Shown: positions 8,333 through 17,264, numbered from the stretch's first letter. The stretch: DNA of 64,000 bases from Burkholderia stabilis (GCF_001742165.1 NZ_CP016444.1:186001-250000); one strand, 5' to 3'. The notes: generated by a model from the letters alone, not told the origin. Made by a program: numbers and translations.

Positions 8333-8965
8333 TCAGAACGTGCGTGCGATCGTGCGCGCTTCGTCGATCGCGCGACTGCGATCGACCTTTCCGTCGGGGC
8401 CGAACAACGTGCGCTCGACGACGATGCCGGCCACATCCTGCACGCCCACGAACTTGAGCCAGGTTTCCATGTACGGGCGCTGAAGGTCGAACTCGCCGGC
8501 CGGCGTAAACGAGCCCGGCGACTGATAGCCGAGCCCGCGCGCATAGACGACCGCCGCCTTTTTCCCGTCCAGCTTGCCGCTGAAACCCGAATCGTCGAAC
8601 GTGAACAGCACGTCCTTCTGCGAGATCGCATCGATCAGGTGCTTGAGCTTGTACGGAATGCTGAAATTCCACAGCGGCACGCCGAACAGGAACTTGTCCG
8701 CCTCGTGGAACGGCGCCGCGAGCCGTTCGATCCATTGCCACGCGGCAGCCTGCTCCGGCGTCAACGCCGCGCCGTTCAGTCCGGCATATTTCGCGGCCAG
8801 CGCGGCCTCGTCGAATTCAGGCATCGCCAGATCCCAGATGTCGAGCTTCTGGATCACGTGATCGGGATGCTCCTGCCGGTACGCATCGAGAAATGCACTG
8901 CACACTTCGATCGACGCCGAATATGCCTTGTTGGGTGAGCCTTCGATATAGAGCACGCGTGTCAT
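8333..8965 (-). CDS. azoR: FMN-dependent NADH-azoreductase
   Basis: A 210-aa flavodoxin-like quinone/azo reductase. The FMN phosphate loop is at the N terminus (YIEGSPNKAYSAS), followed by the FGVPLWNFSIPYKLKHLIDA segment and the GFSGKLDGKKAAVV strand typical of AzoR. The enzyme reduces quinones and azo compounds as a homodimer in the cytoplasm. The ATG at 8965 follows AAGGA at eight bases; 18 upstream codons lie in the divergent promoter. It is divergent from a LysR gene starting at 9098, the common arrangement for thiol/quinone-stress azoreductases. Length matches the family (about 200 aa). Confidence 0.9.
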   Translation of the reverse strand: MTRVLYIEGSPNKAYSASIEVCSAFLDAYRQEHPDHVIQKLDIWDLAMPEFDEAALAAKYAGLNGAALTPEQAAAWQWIERLAAPFHEADKFLFGVPLWNFSIPYKLKHLIDAISQKDVLFTFDDSGFSGKLDGKKAAVVYARGLGYQSPGSFTPAGEFDLQRPYMETWLKFVGVQDVAGIVVERTLFGPDGKVDRSRAIDEARTIARTF

Positions 8966-9064
8966 GGAGCCGGTCCTTGCGAAGAGTGACGACGACGCGC
9001 GGAAGGTGCGGCCGCCCACTGCGCTTCGCAGCTTATCCAGCCGGCTTATAATTTTGAAACGATA

Positions 9065-9081
9065 TTAATTGATTGAATTAA
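9065..9081. promoter_or_regulatory. AT-rich palindrome in the azoR/LysR intergenic region
   Basis: TTAATT (9065-9070) and AATTAA (9076-9081) flank a GATTG spacer. Size, symmetry and position just upstream of the LysR start suit a LysR-type recognition box shared by the divergent genes. Confidence 0.45.
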
Positions 9082-9097
9082 CCCGGATTGGTGATGA

Positions 9098-9976
9098 ATG
9101 GGCAACCCACTCGACACGGCGCTACTTCATACGTTTGTTGCGGTCGCCGACATACGGAGCTTTACCGGCGCCGGTCACAGGCTGAATCTCAGCCAGTCCG
9201 CGGTCAGCGCGCAGGTCGTTCGTCTTGAGGAACAGGTCGGCCAGCCGCTGCTCGTGCGCAATACGCGCAGCGTCACGCTCACCGAGCAGGGCCGGACGCT
9301 GCTCGGATACGCGCGCGCGATGCTCAATCTGAGCGAGGAAGCGCGGGCCAGGCTCGGGACCGGCGACGCCATCGACGCCAGGCTGCGCATCGGCGCGTCG
9401 GAAGACTTCGCGGGAGGCTGGCTTCCGGACGTGATGCGCCGCCATGGTGCCGCGCGGCGCGGCTTGCGGCTGGAATTGACGGTCGACATCGGCGACAGCC
9501 TGTTTCGGCGGCATGCCGACGGCGAATTCGATCTCGTGATCGGCAGCCGGTGCACGCACGCGGGCCAGGGCGCGACGTTGTGGCACGAGCCGCTCGTCTG
9601 GGCATTCGCGCGCCACGAGCCGCTTCCCGAAGGCGATGTCCCGCTGGCGTGCTTTCCCGATCCGTGTCCGTACCGAGGAGCGGCCATCAAGGCGCTCGCG
9701 CTGGCCGGCCTGCGCTACCGGATCGCATGCGAAAGCCCGAGCGTCACCGGCATCCGGACGTTCGCGCGCGCCGGCATCGCGATCGCGCCGGTGCCGCGCA
9801 GCGCGATCGACGACACGCTCCGCGAATTGGGTGCGCCGGAAGGCTTGCCGCCATTGCCGGAAACGGAATTCGTGATGATGCATGACACCGGTATGCCGGC
9901 TGCCGTTGAATTCGCCGCGACGATTTTCGACGAAACTGCCGTTCGCACAGGGCATGGAAAACGCAGCAAGCCGTAG
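9098..9976 (+). CDS. LysR-family regulator adjacent to azoR
   Basis: A 292-aa LysR-type regulator. The HTH is at residues ~8-65 (LHTFVAVADIRSFTGAGHRL, then LSQSAVSAQVVRLEEQVG). The effector domain begins near RLRIGASEDFAGGWLPDVM. It lacks the usual hydrophobic stretches of membrane proteins and is cytoplasmic. Divergent from azoR with 132 bases between starts and a palindrome in that gap, it most likely autoregulates and controls azoR. The C terminus ends in a short basic tail. Confidence 0.9.
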   Translation: MGNPLDTALLHTFVAVADIRSFTGAGHRLNLSQSAVSAQVVRLEEQVGQPLLVRNTRSVTLTEQGRTLLGYARAMLNLSEEARARLGTGDAIDARLRIGASEDFAGGWLPDVMRRHGAARRGLRLELTVDIGDSLFRRHADGEFDLVIGSRCTHAGQGATLWHEPLVWAFARHEPLPEGDVPLACFPDPCPYRGAAIKALALAGLRYRIACESPSVTGIRTFARAGIAIAPVPRSAIDDTLRELGAPEGLPPLPETEFVMMHDTGMPAAVEFAATIFDETAVRTGHGKRSKP

Positions 9977-10119
9977 CGGGAAATATTCCGCCCGTTTAAA
10001 CTGACAAGATCCGTTTTCGGCATTTCCGCAAGACCACTGCAACATCAACTCAAAATAGTATTCCGCACGAGACCTTCTGCAAGCCACGGCTTGCAAAAAC
10101 CATACGGGGATGAAAAATC

Positions 10120-10833
10120 ATGAGCAATATTGATGTTCTTGAATCTCAGCTGTTCGGCCTGTGTCACAAAGCGCTCTCGTCGCTGAATTTCATGAACGTA
10201 AAACAGAAACCGGGCACGTTGGAATTCGAGGCCGACGATCTCGTCGACAAGCTGATCGGAATCCTGAATCTCCATCAAACGCCACCGCCCGCGACCACCG
10301 CCACTGCTGCTGCCGCCGCCAAACCGCCAGACAACAGCATGATCGGCTTCTCGCTTTTCACGGCGTGGTTCATCATGAAAGTCAGCACGCAATTGGGATC
10401 CGGATTCGAACTGCGGGCCGAGCTACATAAAGAAAGCAATCTCAAGGAGAGCTACAAGGAAAATATAAAATCCTATGCAAGCCATGCGAAGATTGACATT
10501 ATTCCGTCCGAGCTTCTTGTCGACTTCTTCGTTAGCCCGAAAGGGAAAAAGCACTGCCCCGTCCTTACCGCCGAGAGCGAAAGCAAGGAAGATCTGGAGT
10601 TCCACGATCTGAGCAAACTCCTTTTAACGACTTCCCCTCGAAGAATTTATCTCGCCAACATCGGATCGTCCAAAATCGACGCGGCGACGACTGCAATACG
10701 GGACATTCTTGACGAGGCCAGTGCCGCCGGCATCCTGAACCTGAGCGATCAGATTTGTTTCGTCCTGTACGAAAAGAATGGCAAGAATTTCGTCATTCAC
10801 CTGTTCGACTACGATCAGTACAGGCATTTGTGA
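10120..10833 (+). CDS. Hypothetical protein, 237 aa, unlike its neighbours in composition
   Basis: Family not recognised. Three parts are visible: an N-terminal ~50 residues with alternating hydrophobics (LFGLCHKALSSLNFMNV), a low-complexity linker (TPPPATTATAAAAAK, about residues 54-68), and a Lys/Ser-rich C-terminal ~160 residues with strands such as RRIYLANIGS and ICFVLYEKNGKNFVIHLFDY. The region NSMIGFSLFTAWFIM (about 72-86) is hydrophobic but short for a membrane helix. Codon use is much more A/T-rich than the flanking genes, suggesting acquisition. The start has GGGGAT eight bases upstream. Monocistronic. Confidence 0.75.
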   Translation: MSNIDVLESQLFGLCHKALSSLNFMNVKQKPGTLEFEADDLVDKLIGILNLHQTPPPATTATAAAAAKPPDNSMIGFSLFTAWFIMKVSTQLGSGFELRAELHKESNLKESYKENIKSYASHAKIDIIPSELLVDFFVSPKGKKHCPVLTAESESKEDLEFHDLSKLLLTTSPRRIYLANIGSSKIDAATTAIRDILDEASAAGILNLSDQICFVLYEKNGKNFVIHLFDYDQYRHL

Positions 10834-11191
10834 GCCCGGCACGGCCTCGTTCGGGCAGCAGCCTGACGACGCCGGAATGCGTCGATGCCGAACACACGGC
10901 GATGCTCCATGAGCCATGCAAGGGGAAGGCATCGATTACCTGCCTTCCTCGATCTGCGCCATGGGCCCAACCCCGGATCGAGCGACGAAATGGTGTCGGT
11001 GGTGTCGGCAACAGGTGATCGCGGGCATCGACAAACGCGCATCAGGCGCCGCACGAATCAGCCCCCCCTCGATTGGCCGCCCCACCAAACGCTCACGCCC
11101 GCACCTACCCGACACCGCGATCGTCTTCTGCGGCAACCGCACGCAGCGAGCAGCAAGCACGGCCGCGCCCGACTGCGCCCCCCCATCACAC
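10834..11191. other. Gap without a convincing gene
   Basis: About 360 bases between the unknown protein and the aldehyde dehydrogenase stop. Open frames on both strands are basic, Pro-rich and lack ribosome binding sites. No clear terminator hairpin with a T-tract is visible. I see nothing else in it. Confidence 0.5.
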
Positions 11192-12667
11192 TCAACGCTC
11201 CGCACTCAACCCCACACGCCCGTCAACCCGATCCCGGGCCCGCCCAAGCAGCGCCGCCAGCGCGAAATCCGCGAGCTTGCCGAACGGCGCACGCAGCAGG
11301 TTCGGCAAACTCAAGCGCCCCTGCACGAACACGCCCTTGGCATGGCTCATCGCGCGGAATCCCTCGATGCCGTGATACGCGCCCATCCCGCTCGGACCGA
11401 CGCCGCCGAACGGCAAGTCTTCCTGCGCGACATGCAGCAGCGTGTTGTTGATGCCGACATTGCCCGACGTCGTTCGCTTCAGCAACGTCTCGCAATCGCC
11501 GTCCCGTTCGCCGAAGTAATAGAGCGCAAGCGGCCGCGGGCGCGCGTTCACGTAGTCGATGACCTCGTCGATCGTGCGATACGTGCGTACCGGCAGGATC
11601 GGCCCGAAGATCTCCTCCTGCATCACGGCCGTGTCGTCGCGCGCCCCGACGATCAGCGTGGGCGCCAGCGTGCGCTTGCGGGTAGCCGCGTGCTGCGGGT
11701 TCACGCCCGCCTCGATCACGCGCGCGCCCTTGCTGCGCGCGTCGTCGACGAGGCCCCTCAGGCGATCGTAATGCCGGTCGCTGACGATCGACGTGTAGTC
11801 CTGACTGGTCGGCCCGTCCGGATAGAAACGCGCGACCGCCGCGTGGTATTGCCCGACGAACGCCTCGAGATCGTCTTCGTGCACCAGCGCATAGTCGGGT
11901 GCAACGCAGGTCTGCCCGCCGTTCGACAGCTTGCCGAACACGATGCCGGACATCGTCCGGTCGTTGACGTGCCCTCTCCCGACGATCACCGGGCTCTTGC
12001 CGCCCAGTTCGAGCGTCACCGGCACGAGATTGTCGCTTGCGGCCTTCATGACCTTGCGGCCCACCTGCGTGCTGCCGGTAAACAGCAAATGATCGAACGG
12101 CAAACCGCTGAACGCGGCGCCGACTTCCGGGCCGCCGAGCACGACCGCGACTTCCTCGCTCGGGAAGGTGTCCGCGAGCATCCGGCGGATCAGCTCGCTG
12201 GTGCGCGGCGTCAGCTCCGAAGGCTTGAGCATCGCCCGGTTGCCGGCGGCCAGCGCGGTTGCCAGCGGGATGAACGTGAGCGAGAACGGGTAATTCCACG
12301 GCGCCATCACGCCAACGACGCCCACCGGCTGGTACTCCACGCGCGCGTGCCCGGCGCGATAGAAGATGCCGACATGCCGGCGCTGCGGCTTCATGAAGCG
12401 GCGCAGGTTGCGCGTCAGGTAGTCGATCGCCTGGACCACGCCCATCAACTCCATGATCGCGGTCTCGTGACGCGAGCGATGTCCGAAATCGGCGCTGATC
12501 GCCTCTTCCACGTCGCGGCGATGGGCGAGCACCACAGCGCGCAGCCGGGCGAGCCGCGCCTTGCGCTGCTGCACGCTCGGCGGCCCCTCGGTGACGAATG
12601 CGCCGCGCTGGCGGGCCAGCAATGCCGCCGGGTCGATGCTCGAGCTGGATGCTGCGGAAACGGCCAT
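11192..12667 (-). CDS. Coniferyl aldehyde dehydrogenase-like NAD(P)-dependent aldehyde dehydrogenase
   Basis: A 491-aa class 3-type aldehyde dehydrogenase. The general-base glutamate is E220 in VTLELGGKSPVIV and the catalytic cysteine is C254 in SNGGQTCVAPDY; MAPWNYPFSL near 121 is the conserved coenzyme-binding segment. The C-terminal ~40 residues (LPNLLRAPFG onward) extend past the catalytic core, as in coniferyl aldehyde dehydrogenases. It oxidises aldehydes to acids in the cytoplasm; aromatic substrates are suggested by family only. The divergent TetR gene at 12767 is the likely regulator. Confidence 0.88.
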   Translation of the reverse strand: MAVSAASSSSIDPAALLARQRGAFVTEGPPSVQQRKARLARLRAVVLAHRRDVEEAISADFGHRSRHETAIMELMGVVQAIDYLTRNLRRFMKPQRRHVGIFYRAGHARVEYQPVGVVGVMAPWNYPFSLTFIPLATALAAGNRAMLKPSELTPRTSELIRRMLADTFPSEEVAVVLGGPEVGAAFSGLPFDHLLFTGSTQVGRKVMKAASDNLVPVTLELGGKSPVIVGRGHVNDRTMSGIVFGKLSNGGQTCVAPDYALVHEDDLEAFVGQYHAAVARFYPDGPTSQDYTSIVSDRHYDRLRGLVDDARSKGARVIEAGVNPQHAATRKRTLAPTLIVGARDDTAVMQEEIFGPILPVRTYRTIDEVIDYVNARPRPLALYYFGERDGDCETLLKRTTSGNVGINNTLLHVAQEDLPFGGVGPSGMGAYHGIEGFRAMSHAKGVFVQGRLSLPNLLRAPFGKLADFALAALLGRARDRVDGRVGLSAER

Positions 12668-12696
12668 GGTGCACCTCACGAGATTGCGTCGATGTA

Positions 12697-12754
12697 GACA
12701 CTGTCAACTTGCGTACCACGGATCATAGGACCACAATGTTTTCGATGTCAACAT
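12697..12754. promoter_or_regulatory. Probable TetR operator region between aldehyde dehydrogenase and TetR genes
   Basis: Two symmetric elements share a TGTCAAC core: GACACTGTC (12697-12705), overlapping a minus-strand TTGACA at 12702-12707, and ATGTT (12736-12740) paired with AACAT (12750-12754). Both lie between the divergent starts, where a TetR repressor would be expected to act on both genes. Confidence 0.4.
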
Positions 12755-12766
12755 AGGAACAACACG

Positions 12767-13420
12767 ATGCCGTCAGACACGGATGCGGACGCCGGGCAAA
12801 AGGCTTATCACCACGGGGATCTGCGTCGCGCGATCATCGACACGGCGCTCGACACGCTGCAGGAGCAACAGGGCTGGCAGTTCACGCTGCGTGAAATCGC
12901 GCGGCGGGCGAACGTCAGCCACTCCGCGCCGTACCGGCACTTTCCGGACAAGGCCGCGCTGCTTCACGAACTGGCGCTGATCGGCTTCGATCGTCTGCGC
13001 GACGAACTCGCGGCATCCATCGATCCCGACGCGGGCGCGCCGGATGTGCTGCTTGCGCTGGCCTACGCCCATCTCGCGTTCGGGCAGCGCCACCCCGATC
13101 TCTATCGACTGATGTTTGCCGCGGATGCCGGCGAGCCTTCCGATATCCATCTCGACCCACGCGTGCAGGCGCCCTTCCTGCTGGTCGTCGACATCCTGGA
13201 GCAAGGCCAGCAAGCCGGCACAATCCGGCCGCGTTCGGCGCTCGGGCAGGCGACCGCCTGCTGGGCGCATCTCCATGGCCTGACGATGCTCGCGATCGAC
13301 GGGCGGCTGGTGCGCGAGAAAGTCGGCGATCATGCGATCGAAGACGCGTTGACGACCTTGCTGGACGGACTCGTGCTGCCCGAAAAGGACGCGCTGGCGG
13401 CCAGGGCAAAAACGTCTTGA
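12767..13420 (+). CDS. TetR/AcrR-family regulator with WHG domain
   Basis: A 217-aa regulator. The HTH covers residues ~15-60: AIIDTALDTL, TLREIARRANVSHSAPYRHF, then the typical FPDKAALLHELA. The C-terminal half carries AYAHLAFGQRHPDLYRLMFA and CWAHLHGLTMLAIDG, matching the WHG ligand-binding domain. Start ATG follows AGGAAC. Divergent from the aldehyde dehydrogenase, which it probably represses. Its stop codon is part of the -35 box of the downstream MerR-type promoter, so its end sits right against the next transcription unit. Confidence 0.9.
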   Translation: MPSDTDADAGQKAYHHGDLRRAIIDTALDTLQEQQGWQFTLREIARRANVSHSAPYRHFPDKAALLHELALIGFDRLRDELAASIDPDAGAPDVLLALAYAHLAFGQRHPDLYRLMFAADAGEPSDIHLDPRVQAPFLLVVDILEQGQQAGTIRPRSALGQATACWAHLHGLTMLAIDGRLVREKVGDHAIEDALTTLLDGLVLPEKDALAARAKTS

Positions 13421-13447
13421 CCTTTAACTTCACTTAAAGGTTATGGT
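13417..13447 (+). promoter_or_regulatory. MerR-type promoter with 19-bp spacer upstream of the DJ-1/PfpI gene
   Basis: TTGACC (13417-13422) and TATGGT (13442-13447) are separated by 19 bases. Between them lies a perfect palindrome, ACCTTTAA (13420-13427) with TTAAAGGT (13434-13441). A long spacer containing dyad symmetry is the hallmark of promoters twisted open by MerR-family activators. Two such regulators are encoded within 5 kb. Confidence 0.75.
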
Positions 13448-13552
13448 TTGCCTCGGCAGCGTATCGAGGCCACGGGTATGTGTTCTGCCATCCGACAATC
13501 CGGCGGTGCGTCGAAGACGTCCGCCCGTGGCCGATCAAAAGGAAATCGCATC

Positions 13553-14236
13553 ATGACCAGGCGCATCCTTCACGTCGTCAGCAACGTCGCGCATTACGCC
13601 GATCCGTCGCAACCGACCGGTCTGTGGTTGTCCGAACTGACCCACGCCCATCACATCTTCGCGGCGAAAGGCTATGAGCAGCAGCTCGTGAGCCCGAAGG
13701 GCGGCGTGTCGCCGCTGGAGCCGCGCTCGCTGAAATGGCCGCACGCCGACGCTGCCGCGAAAGCGTGGCGCGCCGACAAGGCCAACGAGGCGCTGCTCGC
13801 GAACACCGCGCGCCCGGACGAAATCGATCCGGCCGATTTCGATGCGATCTACTTCACCGGCGGCCATGCCGTGATGTGGGACTACCCGGACGATGCAGGG
13901 CTGCAGCGGCTCACGCGCGAGATCTACGAGCGCGGCGGCGTCGTATCGTCGGTCTGCCACGGCTACTGCGGGCTGCTGAACACGCGGCTGTCGGACGGTT
14001 CGCTGCTGGTCGCCGGACGCCGGATCACCGGTTACTCGTGGGTGGAAGAAATCCTGGCCGGCGTCGCGAAGAAGGTGCCCTACAACGTCGAACAGCAAAT
14101 GGAGCAGCGTGGCGCGCGCTATGAGAAGGCGTTGCTGCCGTTCACGTCGAACGTCGTCGTCGACGGCCGCCTGGTCACAGGCCAGAATCCGCAATCGGCG
14201 AAGGCGACGGCCGAACAGGTCGTCGCGCTGCTGTAA
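13553..14236 (+). CDS. DJ-1/PfpI family protein (type 1 glutamine amidotransferase-like)
   Basis: A 227-aa class I amidotransferase-fold protein. The nucleophilic elbow reads VVSSVCHGYCG with C135 and H136, and E28 (LSELTH) matches the glutamate that activates the DJ-1 cysteine. The FTGGHAVMWD loop follows strand four. Related proteins (Hsp31/HchA, glyoxalase III) act on methylglyoxal or other reactive aldehydes; function here is inferred. The ATG at 13553 has AAGGAA eight bases upstream. It is expressed from a MerR-type promoter, consistent with an inducible detoxification role. Confidence 0.86.
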   Translation: MTRRILHVVSNVAHYADPSQPTGLWLSELTHAHHIFAAKGYEQQLVSPKGGVSPLEPRSLKWPHADAAAKAWRADKANEALLANTARPDEIDPADFDAIYFTGGHAVMWDYPDDAGLQRLTREIYERGGVVSSVCHGYCGLLNTRLSDGSLLVAGRRITGYSWVEEILAGVAKKVPYNVEQQMEQRGARYEKALLPFTSNVVVDGRLVTGQNPQSAKATAEQVVALL

Positions 14237-14287
14237 CGCGACGCACGGGCTCGCGCCCCGCATGAAGCGCGATGCGCGGGCGCCAGC

Positions 14288-14764
14288 CTACGATCGAGGC
14301 GTCCCGCGCAGAAGCGACTCGTCATGCGAATCGGCAGCGGGATCTTCGGCGCTCTTCGCACTCCCGGGTTCGATCTGCGAGAGCAGCCGTTTCGCATTGG
14401 TTGCGCAGTCAACCGTGTCCGGCTTCGCGCCGATCCCGGCGATCAACGACACGACGTGCGCCTTGCTGCGCGCAAGCCGCGCCTCCAGCGCCTCGATGTC
14501 CCGCAGCTTGCGGCACAGCGCGTCAAGCAACGAACCGCATTGCCATTGCGCGAAATCGGACGGAATCAGCATGCGAATCTCGTCGAGACTGAAATCCGCC
14601 TTCTGCGCAGCCGTGATCAGATCGAGCACCGTCACCGCTTCCGGCGGATAAGTGCGATAGCCGTTCGCTTCGCGTTCGACGACCGTCAACAGACCGATGC
14701 GTTCATAGAAGCGGATGCGCGAAGGGGTAAGGCCGGTGCGTTCCGCCAGTTCCCCGATCTTCAT
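14288..14764 (-). CDS. MerR-family regulator (first of two)
   Basis: A 158-aa regulator. The N-terminal winged HTH is complete: MKIGELAERTGLTPSRIRFY, then ERIGLL and NGYRTYPPEAV. The dimerisation helix spans roughly residues 80-115. The effector tail has cysteines at DALCRKL and VDCATNA; only the latter matches the position used by metal or redox sensors, and the metal-loop pattern is absent, so an organic or redox signal is more likely. Very similar in the HTH to the second MerR at 17265. It is convergent with the DJ-1 gene. Confidence 0.88.
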   Translation of the reverse strand: MKIGELAERTGLTPSRIRFYERIGLLTVVEREANGYRTYPPEAVTVLDLITAAQKADFSLDEIRMLIPSDFAQWQCGSLLDALCRKLRDIEALEARLARSKAHVVSLIAGIGAKPDTVDCATNAKRLLSQIEPGSAKSAEDPAADSHDESLLRGTPRS

Positions 14765-14780
14765 GTTCCCGATACTCCCC

Positions 14781-14799
14781 GGCCGGACAGGGTCCGGCC
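14781..14799. repeat. 8-bp perfect inverted repeat upstream of the first MerR gene
   Basis: GGCCGGAC (14781-14788) pairs with GTCCGGCC (14792-14799) around AGG. It lies between the stop of the saccharopine-dehydrogenase-like gene and the MerR start, both on the minus strand. No T-tract follows, so it could be a weak terminator or part of the MerR leader. Confidence 0.35.
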
Positions 14800-14885
14800 A
14801 CTTGACCTGCCGTGACGGTAAGTTGTCTCCTCACATTGATTCGTAATCCGATCGTTGTCTGCTTCCTTCCGGATGACACCCGCAC

Positions 14886-16130
14886 TCAAACGCGCTCGAA
14901 ACGCAACCCCGCATGCCGAACGAGGCGCTCGATAAAGCGCTCGTCGAACATCGTCGCAGGCGTCCAGAAGCCGCCGCCGCGCCCGGTTTTCTCGCCGTTT
15001 GCACCGCAGTCCAGCGCGAGACTGATCGCGGCCTGGCCCAGCATCTTGCCGGTGGAGCCGTAGCCCGGATCGCGGTCGCCGGTCACTTTCACGCGCAACG
15101 TTCGCCCGTCGCCGGCGCGGCCGAAGAACCGCAGATCGTAGCGGCCGGCCAGTTGCGCCTCGGCGCTCGGCCCCTCGCCGGGCTTCGGCAGCAGGAAGCG
15201 CTCCATCAGGCTGCGCACCGGCTTGATGAGGACACCCACCATGAACGCGCCCAGGCCGGCCACCATCGTCACCGCGGTCAGGCGGCCCTTGAGGCCGGTG
15301 CCCGTCATCACGGCTTCGTCATACGTAAAACGGCTGCCGTATGCGTTGCCGGCGAGTGCATTGGAGCGGTGCACGACGCGCTCGTTGATCGCCGCCATCA
15401 CGAACGGGGCGATCCACGCGTCGCAATCGCGATCGAATTCGGCCGACCGGACCGCGTGCTGCCGCGCCGTGAAGCCATGCCCCTTCGGGCACAGCGAATA
15501 CGGATCGAGCAATTCCCTGCGCAACGCGGGATCGGCCGCGGCTTCGCGGACGACGTTGATCACGCTCGCCACCGTCCCGCCCGACGCGCCGCCCTTCAGC
15601 GTCCTGACGCGCATCTTCACGTGCTCGGCCGGCGCGCCCCACTGTTGTCGCGCCTGCTGCTGCAGGAAGAAAACGCCCATGTCCGACGGAACCGAATCGA
15701 AGCCGCAGCAATGAACGATGCGCGCGCCCGATTGCCGGGCCGCCGGCTCGTATTTTTCGATCATCCGCTTGATCCACTGCGTCTCGCCGGTGAGATCGCA
15801 GTAATCCGTGCCGGTTTGCGCGCAGACTTTGACCAGCGGCTCACCGTAAAGCGCGTAGGGTCCGACGGTGGAGACGACCACTCGCGTTTGCGCGCAAAGC
15901 GCTCGAAGCTGCGCTTCGTCGGCCGCGTCGGCAACGATGATCGGCAGCGACTGCCCCGCCGCGCCCAGCGACGCCCTGACCTGCCTGAGCTTCGCTTCGG
16001 ATCGGCCCGCGATGGCCCAGCGCAGGGTTTCGCCGGCGTCCGACAGGTAGTCGGACAGGTAGCGGGTCAGGATCTGCCCGACAAAACTGGTGGCGCCAAA
16101 TACGACGAGATCATGGGTCGGCTCGGTCAT
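14886..16130 (-). CDS. Saccharopine dehydrogenase-like / trans-acting enoyl reductase family protein
   Basis: A 414-aa protein with an N-terminal Rossmann fold (VVFGATSFVGQILTRYL, residues ~9-25) and the family strand VVVSTVGPYALYGEPLVKVC. The motif DYCDLTGE and HCCGFDSVPSDMG follow, as in the mycobacterial trans-acting enoyl reductase and related bacterial proteins. A hydrophobic segment, TMVAGLGAFMVGVLI (about residues 287-301), may contact the membrane. The reaction is not known for bacterial members outside mycobacteria. Start follows AGAGGA. It sits downstream of the acetoacetate-decarboxylase-like gene with a 43-base gap, probably one operon. Confidence 0.82.
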   Translation of the reverse strand: MTEPTHDLVVFGATSFVGQILTRYLSDYLSDAGETLRWAIAGRSEAKLRQVRASLGAAGQSLPIIVADAADEAQLRALCAQTRVVVSTVGPYALYGEPLVKVCAQTGTDYCDLTGETQWIKRMIEKYEPAARQSGARIVHCCGFDSVPSDMGVFFLQQQARQQWGAPAEHVKMRVRTLKGGASGGTVASVINVVREAAADPALRRELLDPYSLCPKGHGFTARQHAVRSAEFDRDCDAWIAPFVMAAINERVVHRSNALAGNAYGSRFTYDEAVMTGTGLKGRLTAVTMVAGLGAFMVGVLIKPVRSLMERFLLPKPGEGPSAEAQLAGRYDLRFFGRAGDGRTLRVKVTGDRDPGYGSTGKMLGQAAISLALDCGANGEKTGRGGGFWTPATMFDERFIERLVRHAGLRFERV

Positions 16131-16173
16131 GGGCGATTCCTCTCAGGCAGGTATGGCGCGGGTATGCGTACCG

Positions 16174-17091
16174 TCAGCGTTGCTTTCCGGGTTCATCGAA
16201 GGCTTTCAAAGGCGTCGGCATGTTCAGGACCAGCTGCGCGTCCTTCACCACGTCGAGACGCATGATGGTGGATGCACCGAGCCCGTCGAGCAACTGGCTC
16301 AGCGGGCCGCCGTGCCGCACCAGTTCGACGTTGCGAGGCAGCAGGCGCTGGGCGAACGACAACATGTTGGTCTGTACCGACGTCTGATGCCATTCGCCGT
16401 CGATGCGATTGATCATCGTCGACATACCCATGTGCGACTGGGACGCGACGTTGGTCAGCTCAGGCAGCGGCACGCTCAGGCTCAGATCCGGCCGGCCTCC
16501 CGGGCCGGCGATCCGGGCGCTTGCGGTGGCGCCGATGTTCACGTCGATATCGGCGAGCCACTTGGGCAACTGATAGCCGTGTACGCCGCGAACCCGCGCG
16601 ATTTCCGTCGTGACCGGAAGCGCGAGCACATGCGCGAAGAAGCTCCTGCGCCGCATCGAATCGATCAGCTCGCGTGCGTGCGAGCCGCGCGCGCCGGGCT
16701 GGCGGATAACCACCGCGACGGATACTTCGTCATACGGATCGTTATCGCAAACCGAATACGAAAAGAAGGTCAGCGCGACCAGACCGCGCCCGGGCAGCGC
16801 CCGCAGCGGTTCGAGCGGCGCCGGCAGCATGGCCCGCAGGCGCTCGATCGGCGCCAGGAACAACAACTGAATACTGCTGGAGCGGTAGTAGAAGTTCGGC
16901 GTCCAGGTCGGTCCGACCCGCGTAGCAACCTGTCGCTTCGGAATCCGACGGAAAAAATCGATGTTTCCCGCTGCCGGATCGCGCGCCACCTCGTCCAGGT
17001 TCGGATTCATCCGGAACCGGTCGTAATACCCGCCTTCGGGCACGTCGACCGTATGCGGCCCGAATTCGACCTGTGTAAACCGCCTGTCCAT
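16174..17091 (-). CDS. Acetoacetate decarboxylase family protein
   Basis: A 305-aa protein of the ADC superfamily. The segment GVHGYQLPKWLADIDVN corresponds to the PK motif region in which acetoacetate decarboxylase places its Schiff-base lysine; flanking strands VALTFFSYSVCDNDPYDEVS match the barrel. Family members decarboxylate acetoacetate or catalyse related enolising reactions; the specific substrate is open because paralogues differ. The ATG at 17091 has GAGAGG upstream. Transcription probably starts at the MerR-type promoter at 17167-17197 and continues into the saccharopine-dehydrogenase-like gene. Confidence 0.82.
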   Translation of the reverse strand: MDRRFTQVEFGPHTVDVPEGGYYDRFRMNPNLDEVARDPAAGNIDFFRRIPKRQVATRVGPTWTPNFYYRSSSIQLLFLAPIERLRAMLPAPLEPLRALPGRGLVALTFFSYSVCDNDPYDEVSVAVVIRQPGARGSHARELIDSMRRRSFFAHVLALPVTTEIARVRGVHGYQLPKWLADIDVNIGATASARIAGPGGRPDLSLSVPLPELTNVASQSHMGMSTMINRIDGEWHQTSVQTNMLSFAQRLLPRNVELVRHGGPLSQLLDGLGASTIMRLDVVKDAQLVLNMPTPLKAFDEPGKQR

Positions 17092-17166
17092 GTTCGTCGC
17101 CTCTCGTCGATGATTGACCGTGGCAGGCAACACCTGAAGCCTGCTGACTCACTGCCGTCAGCAAGC

Positions 17167-17197
17167 ACTCTAAGCTTTAAGTCAACTTTAAGGTCAA
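17167..17197 (-). promoter_or_regulatory. MerR-type promoter with 19-bp spacer upstream of the ADC-like gene
   Basis: On the minus strand TTGACC (17197-17192) and TAGAGT (17172-17167) are 19 bases apart. The spacer holds an imperfect dyad of TTAAAG-like half sites resembling those of the 13417 promoter. The TAGAGT -10 is identical to that of the promoter at 17733. Confidence 0.72.
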
Positions 17198-17264
17198 GGG
17201 TGCGAATAGAGGGGACCGTCGAGCCAGGATTGCGCGATCGGCCGGCCGTCGCCGCGCTGCCGAA

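Noticed and set aside
10916..12697. 593-codon open frame on the plus strand across the aldehyde dehydrogenase
   Set aside because: It is the antisense shadow of a gene with intact catalytic residues; its translation is Arg/His/Ala-rich with no domain pattern.
14800..14834. Possible fourth MerR-type promoter (TTGACC near 14802 on the plus strand)
   Set aside because: There is no acceptable -10 box at 19 bases, the dyad is poor and no plus-strand gene follows.
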